DNA from: an uncultured Sphingomonas sp.
GTDB lineage: Bacteria > Pseudomonadota > Alphaproteobacteria > Sphingomonadales > Sphingomonadaceae
DNA length: 64,000 bases
Assembly: GCA_913775795.1 (NCBI GenBank)
Contig: CAJYLT010000083.1
Location: 62,001-126,000, forward strand
Reading direction: 5' to 3'
Shown here in pieces: positions 34,549 through 41,901 of this stretch. How positions within the stretch are numbered: the stretch's first letter is position 1; every line of letters starts with the position of its first letter. The position numbers and the translations under genes are program-made. The notes under the pieces are model-generated. The model was not told the DNA's origin. It saw only the letters and a list, made by a program, of their open reading frames with translations, and did no database searches.

Positions 34549-35864
34549 CGGCGGAGGCGGGCGGCGACCTTTATGCGCGGCTGAGTGCGCTGGATGCCGA
34601 CGACCGGCGGCTGGTGTTCGATATCCTGAAGGAGCGCGAGCTCGACGTGCTCGACGAGGCCTGGGACGCGTGGGCGCATGACGGGCAGCTGGCGCCGCCG
34701 GGGGACTGGGGGATCTGGCTGATCCGGGCGGGGCGCGGGTTCGGGAAGACGCGGGCGGGGGCGGAGTGGGTGAGCGCGGTGGCGCGGGCCAATCCCGAGT
34801 GCCGCATCGCGCTGGTCGGCGGGTCGATCGACGAGGTGCGGCGGGTGATGGTCGAGGGGCCGAGCGGGCTGCTCGCCGTCGCGCACGCGGCCGAGCGGCC
34901 GGGGATGAAGGTGGTGGGGGGCGTGCTGCGCTTTGCCAACAAGGCGGAGGCGCATGTCTATTCCGCCGCCTCGCCCGAGGGGCTGCGCGGGCCTGAACAC
35001 CATTTCGCCTGGGCGGACGAACTGGGGAAGTGGCGGGCGCGGAGCGGATCTGCGGCGTGGGACAATCTGCGCCTGGGGCTTCGGCTGGGGGAGCGGCCGC
35101 GGATGCTGGTGACGACGACGCCGCGGCCGACCGCGCTGATGCGGCGGGTGATGGCGCTGGACGGGCTGGTGCAGACGCTGGGGCGGACGCGGGACAATCC
35201 GCACCTGCCGGCGAGCTTCGTGGGGGCGATGATCGCCGATTATGGCGGCACGCGGCTGGGGCGGCAGGAACTGGACGGCGAGATGGTCGAGGATGTCGCC
35301 GGCGCGCTCTGGACGCGGGCGCTGATCGAGGGGTGCCGGGTGCGGGCGGTGCCGGCGCTGGTGCGGGTGGTGGTGGGAGTGGACCCGCCGGCGGGCACGG
35401 AGGGCGACGCTTGCGGGATCGTCGCGGTGGGGCTGGGCGCGGATGCGCGCGGCTATGTGATCGAGGATGCGAGCGTGCTCGGCGCCTCGCCCGAGGGGTG
35501 GGCGCGAGCGGTGGTGGCTTGTGCCGCGCGCCACGATGCCGAGCGGGTGGTGGCGGAGGTGAACCAGGGCGGGGCGATGGTCGCGAGCGTGCTGCGCGCG
35601 GTCGACGCCGCGCTGCCGGTGCGCGGCGTCCATGCGACGCGGGGCAAGGCGGCGCGGGCGGAGCCGGTGGCGGCTTTGTACGAGCAGGGGCGGGTCGCGC
35701 ATGTGGGCGCGTTCACAGCACTGGAGGACGAGTTGTGCGGGCTGGTCGCGGGCGGGCGCTACGAGGGGCCGGGGCGGTCGCCGGACCGCGCGGATGCGTG
35801 CGTGTGGGCGCTGTCGGAGCTGATGCTGGGGCGGCGGGGGGGCGTGGCGGTGCGGCCCTGCTAG
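34545..35864 (+). CDS. GTA gp2, large terminase
   Basis: A 439-residue packaging motor. Walker A is RAGRGFGKTRAGAEW with Lys68, Walker B is HHFAWADELGKW, and the coupling motif is LVTTTPRPT. The C-terminal RNase-H-like nuclease domain starts at VVVGVDPPAG and has acidic residues in VVAEVNQGG and SPDRADACVWAL. It starts at GTG 34545, overlapping the small terminase stop; the track start at 34407 lies inside that gene. ATPase and nuclease motifs look intact, so it is probably functional. Confidence 0.93.
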   Translation: MTAEAGGDLYARLSALDADDRRLVFDILKERELDVLDEAWDAWAHDGQLAPPGDWGIWLIRAGRGFGKTRAGAEWVSAVARANPECRIALVGGSIDEVRRVMVEGPSGLLAVAHAAERPGMKVVGGVLRFANKAEAHVYSAASPEGLRGPEHHFAWADELGKWRARSGSAAWDNLRLGLRLGERPRMLVTTTPRPTALMRRVMALDGLVQTLGRTRDNPHLPASFVGAMIADYGGTRLGRQELDGEMVEDVAGALWTRALIEGCRVRAVPALVRVVVGVDPPAGTEGDACGIVAVGLGADARGYVIEDASVLGASPEGWARAVVACAARHDAERVVAEVNQGGAMVASVLRAVDAALPVRGVHATRGKAARAEPVAALYEQGRVAHVGAFTALEDELCGLVAGGRYEGPGRSPDRADACVWALSELMLGRRGGVAVRPC

Positions 35865-35871
35865 GCGGGCG

Positions 35872-35951
35872 TCGCTTCACCCTCGCCAAGCTGCGCTAGC
35901 CGCTGAAGCGGCAAGCTTCGCTATCCTCCCCCCTGAAGGGGGAGGGTGAGG
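35872..35951. repeat. Compound palindromic element between terminase and portal genes
   Basis: The outer arms TCACCCTC and GAGGGTGA enclose CCGCTgaAGCGG flanked by AAGCT/AGCTT, and CCTCCCCC-ctgaa-GGGGGAGG. It fills most of the 140-nt gap between gp2 and gp3. It looks like a nested intergenic repeat; the family could not be named. Confidence 0.6.
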
Positions 35952-36004
35952 TCGCACTGTCCGGTAACGGCGGTGCTTCAATCACGATTTCAGGAGAACC
36001 AAGC

Positions 36005-37114
36005 ATGAAATGGTTCGGTCGCAAGGCCGGGCGCGAGGATGCGCGTCCGATGATGGGGAGTGCGCGCGAGGGGGCGCGGCTGGGGGAATGGCCGGCGGCC
36101 TATGCCGAGCAGGTGCGCGAGGGATATTGCCTCAATCCCGTCGCGCAGCGGGCGATCCGGCTGGTGGCGGAGACGGTGGCGCAGGCGCCGCTGGATGCCA
36201 GCGACGAGGCGATGACGGGCCTGGTCATGGAGCGCAGCGGAGGGCAGCCGCTGATCGAGACGCTGGCGGCGCATCTGATGCTGCACGGCAATGCCTTCGT
36301 CCAGGTGCTGGGCGATGGCGAGGGGGGCGTGCGCGAGCTGTTCGCGCTGCGGCCCGAGCGGGTGAGTATCGAAACCGACGCCAATGGCTGGCCGGTCGCC
36401 TATCGCTATGCGGTGGGGGCGCGGGTCATGCGGTTGCCGGCCGAGGATGCGGCCGGGCGGCCGAGCGTCATTCATATCCGGCATTTCCATCCGCTCGACG
36501 ATCATCTGGGGCTGGGGTGCCTCGGTGCCGCGATGGGGGCGATCGCGATCCACAATGCGGCGACGCGGTGGAACAAGGCGCTGCTCGACAATGCCGCGCG
36601 GCCTTCGGGCGCGCTGGTCTATGACCCCGGCGACGGGTCGAGCCTGTCGGGCGAGCAGTACCGGCGGCTGAAGGAGGAGATGGCGGTCGCCTATCAGGGG
36701 GCGGGCAATGCCGGGCGGCCGATGCTGCTGGAAGGCGGCCTAAAGTGGCAGGCGATCAGCATGACGCCCGCCGACATGGACTTCGTGGGGCTGAAGGCGG
36801 CGGCGGCGCGGGAGATTGCGCTCGCCTTCGGCGTGCCGCCGATGCTGATGGGGCTACCTGGGGATGCGGCCTATGCCAATTACCGCGAGGCGAACCGCGC
36901 GCTATGGCGCTCGTCGGTGGTGCCGCTGGCCGACAACATCCTCGGCGCGATCGCCGAGGGGCTGCGGCCGTGGTTTCCGGGCGGCTGGATCCGGGTGGCG
37001 ATCGACCGGGTGAGCGTGCTGAGCGAGGAGCGCGCGGCCCTGTGGGCGCGGATCGGCGGGGCGGATTTCCTGTCGGACGAGGAAAAGCGCCGCATCCTGG
37101 GGGTGGACCGATGA
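36005..37114 (+). CDS. GTA gp3, HK97-type portal protein
   Basis: A 369-residue portal. Family features include YCLNPVAQRAIRLVAETVAQAP, the LMLHGNAFVQVL strand, VIHIRHFHPLDDHLGLG, the stem region with NKALLDNAARPSGALVY, and FGVPPMLMGLPGDAAYANYREA near the C-terminus. It forms the dodecameric DNA gate at the capsid vertex. Ribosome binding site AGGAGA lies 9 nt before ATG 36005. Its stop overlaps gp3.5. Length is close to that of HK97-family portals in GTAs. Confidence 0.93.
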   Translation: MKWFGRKAGREDARPMMGSAREGARLGEWPAAYAEQVREGYCLNPVAQRAIRLVAETVAQAPLDASDEAMTGLVMERSGGQPLIETLAAHLMLHGNAFVQVLGDGEGGVRELFALRPERVSIETDANGWPVAYRYAVGARVMRLPAEDAAGRPSVIHIRHFHPLDDHLGLGCLGAAMGAIAIHNAATRWNKALLDNAARPSGALVYDPGDGSSLSGEQYRRLKEEMAVAYQGAGNAGRPMLLEGGLKWQAISMTPADMDFVGLKAAAAREIALAFGVPPMLMGLPGDAAYANYREANRALWRSSVVPLADNILGAIAEGLRPWFPGGWIRVAIDRVSVLSEERAALWARIGGADFLSDEEKRRILGVDR

Positions 37115-37413
37115 GCGCGCTGCTGGCCGAGCTGATGCGGCAGGCGGAGGACGAGGGCGCGAGCCTGCCGGTGCTGCGCGGGATCGCCGAGGAAGCGGGG
37201 GAGACTGCGGCGGCGCGGGCGCTCGCCCGGCTGGGGCTCGCCGATGCGGGGGCGGCGAAGGACATGGGGGAGCTGCGCGAGCTGCTCGGCGCGTGGCGCG
37301 ATGCCAAGCGGTCGGCGCTGAGAGCGGCGCTGGCGTGGGTGACGCACATGCTGACCGCGTGCGTGCTGGTCGGGCTGGCGGTGAAGCTGGGGTTTTCGGG
37401 GTGGGTGAAGTGA
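37111..37413 (+). CDS. GTA gp3.5, DUF6127-like small membrane protein
   Basis: A 100-residue protein. The N-terminal half is helical and charged (LMRQAEDEGASLPVLRGIAEEAGE, family core), the middle has DMGELRELLGAWRDAKRSA, and a single hydrophobic segment (WVTHMLTACVLVGLAVKLGF) closes it. This matches the small DUF6127 proteins found between portal and protease in sphingomonad GTA clusters. Its role is unknown. Both ends overlap neighbours (ATGA and GTGA), so translation is coupled. Confidence 0.75.
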   Translation: MSALLAELMRQAEDEGASLPVLRGIAEEAGETAAARALARLGLADAGAAKDMGELRELLGAWRDAKRSALRAALAWVTHMLTACVLVGLAVKLGFSGWVK

Positions 37414-38057
37414 GGGGCTTCACGCTGCGTACCCCGGCGGAGGCCGGGGTCCAGTTGGGGGACCTTCGCGTGCCTTCGATGCCGCTCGATCCTGGACCCC
37501 GGCCTTCGCCGGGGTACGGGGATGAGGGCGCGGTGCAGACACGCGAGCCGTGTTCCCGCGGAAGCGGGAACCCAGGGTTGCAGGAAGCAGCAGATGGTCT
37601 GTTGGGCTCTGGGCTCCCGCTTTCGCGGGAGCACGGGGCGTTGCGGGAGGCGGTATCACACGGCGGCGTGCTGCGGTTCGCGGGGTACGCGGCGGTGTTC
37701 GATCGGGCGGATCGCGGGGGCGATGTGGTGCGGCGGGGGGCGTTTGGCGGCGCGGGCTGCGTGCCGGTGCTCTGGCAGCATCGCGGGCCAGCCGTGGGCC
37801 TCATCGAGCGGGTGTTCGAGGATGCGCGGGGGCTGGCGGTGGTCGGGCGGATCGAGGCCCCCGGACTGGCGGCGATGGTCGCGGCGGGCGCGCTCACCGG
37901 CCTGTCGGTCGGGTATCGCGCGCGGGCCGTGCGCCAAGGAACATATCGTGAACTTATCGGGCTGGACCTCCACGAGGTCAGCCTGGTGGCGCAGCCGATG
38001 CAGCCGCTGGCGCGGGTGACGGCATTTGAGTGGGTCAAGGAGGACGAGACGGCATGA
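37410..38057 (+). CDS. GTA gp4, HK97-type prohead protease with repeat-derived N-terminal insert
   Basis: A 215-residue protein starting at GTG 37410 in the GTGA overlap. Residues about 7-75 are encoded by two palindromic repeat elements in tandem (reading RTPAEAGVQ, GPRPSPGYG, then CSRGSGNPG and LPLSREHG). The recognisable protease starts at LRFAGYAAVFDRADRGGD and runs through GAF, VLWQHRG, LTGLSVGYRA and the catalytic region LDLHEVSLVAQP. It should cleave the capsid scaffold domain during maturation. The core is intact and the insert lies before it, so function is probably retained. Confidence 0.88.
   Translation: MRGFTLRTPAEAGVQLGDLRVPSMPLDPGPRPSPGYGDEGAVQTREPCSRGSGNPGLQEAADGLLGSGLPLSREHGALREAVSHGGVLRFAGYAAVFDRADRGGDVVRRGAFGGAGCVPVLWQHRGPAVGLIERVFEDARGLAVVGRIEAPGLAAMVAAGALTGLSVGYRARAVRQGTYRELIGLDLHEVSLVAQPMQPLARVTAFEWVKEDETA
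37429..37517. repeat. Palindromic repeat element A inside the prohead protease gene
   Basis: The 26-bp arms GTACCCCGGCGGAGGCCGGG... and complement match with one mismatch, enclosing 37 nt. The element is 89 bp and is read through in frame. It is the same family as the degenerate copy between imuB and dnaE2 (GGACCCCGGCC core). Confidence 0.85.
37550..37634. repeat. Palindromic repeat element B inside the prohead protease gene
   Basis: The 26-bp arms (GTGTTCCCGCGGAAGCGGGA... and complement) match with 3 mismatches, enclosing 33 nt. The core is CCCGC-GAAAGC-GGG rather than CCCCGGCG, so it is a sister family of element A. It begins 32 bp after element A and is also in frame. Confidence 0.82.
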
Positions 38058-39091
38058 CCAAGATCGACATGAGCTTTGCAGGACTTCCCGCCGCCGATGC
38101 GCGGCCGATGCTGGAGGGTGCGCGGGCGCCGGGCGGCTCCGGCGCGTTCGCCGGGTTCCTGCGTGCGGGCACGGGGATGGCGGAAGCCAAGGCCTTTACC
38201 GGCATCACCGGCGCCGAGGGCGGCTATGCCGTGCCGCGCGAGATCGACGTGCAGATCGATGCGGCACTGAAGGCGGCGAGCCCGATCCGCGCGCTCGCCA
38301 ACGTGGTGCAGGTGGGGTCGAACGGCTATCGCAAGCTGGTCACGACGGGCGGCACGCCGTCGGGCTGGGCGAGCGAGGGCGCCGCGCGGCCGGCGACCGC
38401 GACGCCGACATTCAACGAGATCGCGCCGCCGATGGGCGAGCTCTATGCCAATCCGGCGGCGAGCCAGGCGATGCTCGACGATGCGGGCTTCGACGTGGAA
38501 AGCTGGCTGGCGGGCGAGATCGCGATGGAGTTCGCCAAGGCCGAGGGCGCCGCGTTCATCAACGGCAACGGGGTGGACAAGCCCAAGGGGTTCCTGTCCC
38601 AGCCGACCGCCGCGACGGGGGATGCGGCGCGCGCCTTCGGGACGCTCCAGCATGTCGCGACGGGCACGGCGGGCGACTTCGGCGCGAATCCACAGGACAA
38701 GCTGATCGACCTCATTCAGTCGCTGCGGGCGCCGTACCGTCAGGGGGCGGCGTGGGTGATGAATGCCGCGACGCTGGCGCGCATCAGGAAGCTCAAGACC
38801 GCGGACGGCGCGTTCCTGTGGGTGCCGGGGCTGGTGGCGGGGCAGCCCGACACGCTGCTCGGCTATCCGGTGACCGAGGCCGAGGAAATGCCGGACATCG
38901 CCGCGGGCAGCCTGTCGATCGCGTTCGGCAACTTCAAGGCCGGCTATGTCATCGCCGAGCGCGGCGAGACGCAGATCCTGCGCGATCCCTATTCGAACAA
39001 GCCGTTCGTCCACTTCTACGCGACCAAGCGCGTGGGCGGCGCGGTGAGCAATTCGGAAGCGATCAAGCTGATGAAGTTCGCCGCGGCGTAA
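38054..39091 (+). CDS. GTA gp5, HK97-type major capsid protein
   Basis: A 345-residue capsid protein with a short delta/scaffold region (about 1-60). The HK97 fold follows with FTGITGAEGGYAVPREI, LYANPAASQAMLDDAGFDVE, the FINGNGVDKPKGFL loop, GAAWVMNAATLARIRKLK, LLGYPVTEAEEMPDIA and AFGNFKAGYVI. It forms the particle shell. The start overlaps the protease stop (ATGA). A terminator-like hairpin follows 19 nt after the stop, which could set capsid transcript levels apart from tail genes. Confidence 0.95.
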   Translation: MTKIDMSFAGLPAADARPMLEGARAPGGSGAFAGFLRAGTGMAEAKAFTGITGAEGGYAVPREIDVQIDAALKAASPIRALANVVQVGSNGYRKLVTTGGTPSGWASEGAARPATATPTFNEIAPPMGELYANPAASQAMLDDAGFDVESWLAGEIAMEFAKAEGAAFINGNGVDKPKGFLSQPTAATGDAARAFGTLQHVATGTAGDFGANPQDKLIDLIQSLRAPYRQGAAWVMNAATLARIRKLKTADGAFLWVPGLVAGQPDTLLGYPVTEAEEMPDIAAGSLSIAFGNFKAGYVIAERGETQILRDPYSNKPFVHFYATKRVGGAVSNSEAIKLMKFAAA

Positions 39092-39109
39092 GCGTCCCCT
39101 GAAGCCTCG

Positions 39110-39139
39110 CCCCCTCCCGTCGTGGAGGGGGTGTTTTTT
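39110..39139 (+). terminator. Terminator-like hairpin between capsid and gp6 genes
   Basis: CCCCCTCC pairs with GGAGGGGG across a 6-nt loop and is followed by TG and then T6. It lies in the middle of an otherwise continuous operon. Confidence 0.7.
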
Positions 39140-39153
39140 GCGGGAGACGGGGG

Positions 39154-39669
39154 ATGGAAGAAGCGGATCGGGCCGCGGCGGTGGCCGCGGTCAGGGACTT
39201 GCTGCGGATTGGGTCGGCAGCCGAGGACGGGCTGCTCGGCGCGCTGGTGGGCGAGGCGTTCGACCTGGCCGAGCGGTTCACGGGCCAAGTGCTGATCGAG
39301 CGGGCGGTGAACGAGCGGATCGCGGCGGACGGGAACTGGCGGCGGCTGGCGGCGACGCCAGTGCGGGCGATTTCGGCGGTGAGTGCGGACGGCGTCGCGC
39401 TGCCGGGCGATGCCTATGCCGTGGACATCGACGGGGATGCGGATGGCTGGGTGCGGGTGAGCGGTTCGCCGCGGGTGGTGACGGTGGCGCTCACCGCAGG
39501 GCTGGCGAGCGGGTGGGGCGAGCTGCCGTCCGCCATTCGTGGCGGGATCGTGCGGCTGGCGGCGTTCCGCTTCGATGCGCGCGACGGCGGCGAGGCGGCA
39601 CCGGCGGCGGTGTCGGCCTTGTGGCGGCCGTATCGCCGGCTGCGGCTGGTCGAGGGGCGGCGGGCATGA
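39154..39669 (+). CDS. GTA gp6, head-tail connector (adaptor) protein
   Basis: A 171-residue protein of the phage gp6-like connector family. The N-terminal helices VRDLLRIGSAAEDGLLGALV precede EAFDLAERFTGQVLI and a beta part with TPVRAISAVSADG. The C-terminal helix is IRGGIVRLAAFRFDARDG. It forms the adaptor ring under the portal. Start ATG 39154 follows the terminator-like hairpin by 14 nt; the SD-like GGGAGACGGGGG lies within that space. The stop overlaps gp7. Confidence 0.85.
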   Translation: MEEADRAAAVAAVRDLLRIGSAAEDGLLGALVGEAFDLAERFTGQVLIERAVNERIAADGNWRRLAATPVRAISAVSADGVALPGDAYAVDIDGDADGWVRVSGSPRVVTVALTAGLASGWGELPSAIRGGIVRLAAFRFDARDGGEAAPAAVSALWRPYRRLRLVEGRRA

Positions 39670-39830
39670 CGGCGCGGATCAAGGGGATCGCCGAGCGGCG
39701 CGCCGAGGCGATGCGCGAGCGCGTCGCCGCGCTGATCGGCGGCACAGTCGAGGGCGAGACCGTGGTCGTCGAGCGGCGGGTGGGGGTGCTCGTGGGCGAC
39801 CTTCGCTGGGTGGCGGGGGCGCTGAAATGA
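39666..39830 (+). CDS. GTA gp7-position small protein
   Basis: A 54-residue protein (MTARIKGIAERRAEAMRERV then VEGETVVVERRVGVLVGDLR) in the gp7 (head-closure/stopper) position, with ATGA overlaps on both sides. It is shorter than the head-closure proteins I know from Rhodobacter-type clusters. It may be a reduced version or a different protein. The charged helix plus beta hairpin pattern is all that can be seen. Confidence 0.65.
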   Translation: MTARIKGIAERRAEAMRERVAALIGGTVEGETVVVERRVGVLVGDLRWVAGALK

Positions 39831-40222
39831 GCGCGGTGCGGTTGCATGAGGCGATCGTGGCGGCGCTGCGGGCGTATCCGGTCGTGGCGGACGGGGTGAC
39901 GGCGGTGTTCGCCTCGCCGCCGGTGCGGTCGGCGGCGCCCTATGCGCTGGTGGCCGAGGCGGTGGTCGCCGACTGGTCGACCAAGGACGCTGCGGGGATC
40001 GAGGCGCGGGTGGCGGTCGAGCTGCACGACGCGCGCGAGGACGGCGCGGTGGTGCGCGCGCTGGCGGGCGCGGCGCGCGAGGCGATCGAGGCGATGGGCG
40101 GCGATTTGGGCGGCGGCTGGCGGATCGTCAGCCGGCTGTTCGTGCGCCAGCGCATCGTTCGCGCGAAGGGCGAGTGGGTGGCGAGCGTCGAGTTCCGGAT
40201 GCGGATGATGGTCGGGGTTTGA
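39827..40222 (+). CDS. GTA gp8, DUF3168 tail terminator protein
   Basis: A 131-residue DUF3168 protein: LHEAIVAALRAYPVVADGVT, PYALVAEAVVADWSTKDAAG, then RVAVELHDAREDGAVVRALAG and a final RMRMMVGV strand. DUF3168 proteins cap the tail tube where it joins the head. ATG 39827 overlaps the gp7 stop by ATGA. A palindromic half-repeat follows in the gap before gp9. Confidence 0.88.
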   Translation: MSAVRLHEAIVAALRAYPVVADGVTAVFASPPVRSAAPYALVAEAVVADWSTKDAAGIEARVAVELHDAREDGAVVRALAGAAREAIEAMGGDLGGGWRIVSRLFVRQRIVRAKGEWVASVEFRMRMMVGV

Positions 40223-40251
40223 GGGGGCGTTGAGGACGGCGGCGGGCCGAT

Positions 40252-40283
40252 CCACCCCCGGCCCCTCCCTTCCAGGGAGGGGA
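40252..40283. repeat. Solo half of a GTA-cluster palindromic repeat
   Basis: CCACCCCCGG followed by CCCCTCCC-ttcca-GGGAGGGG. It closely matches the right arm of the larger inverted repeat at 41774-41885, suggesting a solo arm of the same family. Confidence 0.65.
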
Positions 40284-40302
40284 GGAGCGAGGGAGACTGC
40301 AA

Positions 40303-40710
40303 ATGGCGGCGGAGAAGGGAAGTGCGTTCCTGCTCAAGGTCGGGAACGGGGCGGTGCCGGTGGTCTATGTGACGGTGGCGGGGCTGAGGACCACGCAATT
40401 GTCGATCAACGGTGAGGCGGTGGCGATCACGTCGAAGGATTCGGGCGGGTGGCGCGAGCTGCTTTCCGGCGCCGGCGTGCGGCACGTCAGCGTGGCGGCG
40501 GCGGGGATCTTCACCGGGTCGGCGGCGGAGGGGCGGATCAAGGCGAGCGCGCTTGCTGGCACGATCGACGACTATCGGCTGAGCTTCGAGAGCGGCGAGA
40601 CGATGACCGGGCGGTTCCTGGTCACGCGGCTGGACTATGCTGGCGATGTGGGCGGCGAGCGCAGCTATACGCTGGCGCTGGAGAGTTCCGGCGCGGTGGT
40701 AAGCGCGTGA
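40303..40710 (+). CDS. GTA gp9, major tail (tube) protein
   Basis: A 135-residue TP901-1-type major tail protein: GSAFLLKVGNG, VAGLRTTQLSINGEAVAITS, a GGWRELLSGAGVRHVSV segment and the final SYTLALESSGAVVSA. It polymerises into the tail tube. Length and strand pattern are typical of GTA gp9. The next gene starts at a GTG within its stop. Confidence 0.9.
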   Translation: MAAEKGSAFLLKVGNGAVPVVYVTVAGLRTTQLSINGEAVAITSKDSGGWRELLSGAGVRHVSVAAAGIFTGSAAEGRIKASALAGTIDDYRLSFESGETMTGRFLVTRLDYAGDVGGERSYTLALESSGAVVSA

Positions 40711-41006
40711 ATGCCGCGAGAGGCGAGGCGTCGATCCGGGTGAACGGGGAGACGCTGGCGCTGCGGCCGAGCTTTGCCGCATTGGTGGCGGCGGAGGGAG
40801 AACTGGGGCCGCTGTTCGAGCTGGTCGAGCGGGCGGTGGCGGGGCGGCTGGGGCTAGGCGAGATGGTAGGGCTGTTCTGGCACTGCCTGAAGGATCCCGC
40901 GCCGATGCCGCGCGAGGCGTTTGCCGAGGGGGTGGCGGCGGGCGGGCTTGCCGCGGCGACGCCGGCGCTGAAGGTGCTGCTCGGACAGATCCTGGCGGGG
41001 CGATGA
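40707..41006 (+). CDS. GTA gp10, tail assembly protein
   Basis: A 99-residue protein starting at GTG 40707 in a GTGA overlap. ASIRVNGETLALRPSFAALV and LGEMVGLFWHCLKDP match the GTA gp10 family of tail assembly chaperone-like proteins. It probably aids tail tube/tape measure assembly. The next gene overlaps its stop by ATGA. The track start at 40449 lies inside gp9. Confidence 0.82.
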   Translation: MNAARGEASIRVNGETLALRPSFAALVAAEGELGPLFELVERAVAGRLGLGEMVGLFWHCLKDPAPMPREAFAEGVAAGGLAAATPALKVLLGQILAGR

Positions 41007-41194
41007 TGTTCTCGGAATCCGCCGTGCGGCTGGCGGGGATGGCGGGGGTGGCGTTCGGGTGGTCGCCCGATGCCTTTTGGGCCGCGACGCCGGCCGAACT
41101 GTCGGCACTGGTTCGGGTGCTCGCGGGTGACGAGGGGCCGGTCGCCGATGCGGGCGACCTCAAGCGACTGATGGAGGCGTTTCCCGATGGATGA
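41003..41194 (+). CDS. GTA gp10.1-like small tail assembly chaperone
   Basis: A 63-residue protein (FSESAVRLAGMAGVAFGWSP, then DAFWAATPAELSALVRVL). It matches the small phage tail assembly chaperone type (formerly DUF2376) in the same place in RcGTA. A second ATG lies one codon in. It overlaps both gp10 (4 nt) and the tape measure gene (8 nt). Confidence 0.82.
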   Translation: MMFSESAVRLAGMAGVAFGWSPDAFWAATPAELSALVRVLAGDEGPVADAGDLKRLMEAFPDG

Positions 41195-41756
41195 GGAAAT
41201 CGAGCGGCTGGTAGTGCGCGTCCGTGCCGATACGGGCGCGTTCGCGCGCGACGTGGCGGCGATGCGCGAGAGCCTGGAAGGGCCGATGGAGGCGGGGGCG
41301 GCGCGCGCGGGGCGGGCGATCGACACGACGCTGTCGCGGGCGATCCGGACGGGCAAGCTGGGGTTCGAGGACCTCGGCCGGATCGCGACGGCGGTGCTGG
41401 GCGAGATCGCGGCGAGTGCGGTGCAGGGCGGGCTGGGCGCGCTGCTGGGCGGGTCGAAGGGTGGGGGCGGCGCGGGGCTGCTCTCGGCGCTGGCGAGCGT
41501 GCTCGGCGGGGCGCCGGGGCGGGCGACCGGCGGGCCGGTGTCGCCGGGGCGACCATATTGGGTGGGCGAGCGCGGGCCGGAGCTGTTCGTGCCGACGAGT
41601 GCGGGGCGGGTCGAGGCGAACGGTGCGGGCGGCGGGCGGGCGGTGCGCATCGCGATCACCGTCAATGCGCGCGGGGGTGAGGCGCCGGCGGCGCTGGCAC
41701 AGTCGAGCCGGCAGGTGGCGCGGGCGGTGCGCGCGGCGCTGGCGAGCGGGGATTGA
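41187..41756 (+). CDS. GTA gp11, short tail tape measure protein
   Basis: A 189-residue protein: an N-terminal helical part (LVVRVRADTGAFARDVAAMR), an Ala/Gly-rich hydrophobic centre (VLGEIAASAVQGGLGALLGG) and the tape-measure C-terminal signature GPVSPGRPYWVGERGPELFVP. Its length would set a very short tail, in line with GTAs. Two inverted-repeat arms and a 145-nt gap separate it from the gp12-type gene. Confidence 0.88.
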   Translation: MDEEIERLVVRVRADTGAFARDVAAMRESLEGPMEAGAARAGRAIDTTLSRAIRTGKLGFEDLGRIATAVLGEIAASAVQGGLGALLGGSKGGGGAGLLSALASVLGGAPGRATGGPVSPGRPYWVGERGPELFVPTSAGRVEANGAGGGRAVRIAITVNARGGEAPAALAQSSRQVARAVRAALASGD

Positions 41757-41773
41757 GGGACCGGCGCATTCCT

Positions 41774-41885
41774 TCTCCCCTCCCTGGAAGGGAGGGGGCG
41801 GGGGTGGGTTCGCTCGTTGCTTGGCGGGCGGCTTGCGATGCGGGAGCCAACCCACCCCTAACCCCTCCCTTCCAGGGAGGGGAAT
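41774..41885. repeat. Large inverted repeat between tape measure and gp12-type genes
   Basis: Two arms of about 36 bp, each containing CCCCTCCCTGGAAGGGAGGGG-type palindromes plus GGGGTGGGTT/AACCCACCCC, face each other across about 38 nt. It fills most of the gap. The same arm occurs alone at 40252. Confidence 0.75.
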
Positions 41886-41901
41886 TGGTTGGAGAAAGAT
41901 C

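Noticed and set aside
35865-36004. Possible attachment site or tRNA between gp2 and gp3
   Set aside because: The symmetry is nested palindromes; no cloverleaf, CCA end or T-loop sequence is visible, and no integrase is nearby.
37420-37659. Possible separate small gene or CRISPR-like repeats in the gp4 region
   Set aside because: Only two inverted repeats of different sequence, no regular spacers and no cas genes; they are palindromic elements within gp4.
36902-39013. 703-residue minus-strand frame opposite portal, protease and capsid genes
   Set aside because: Antisense shadow. Part of its apparent order comes from the palindromic repeats, which read open on both strands.
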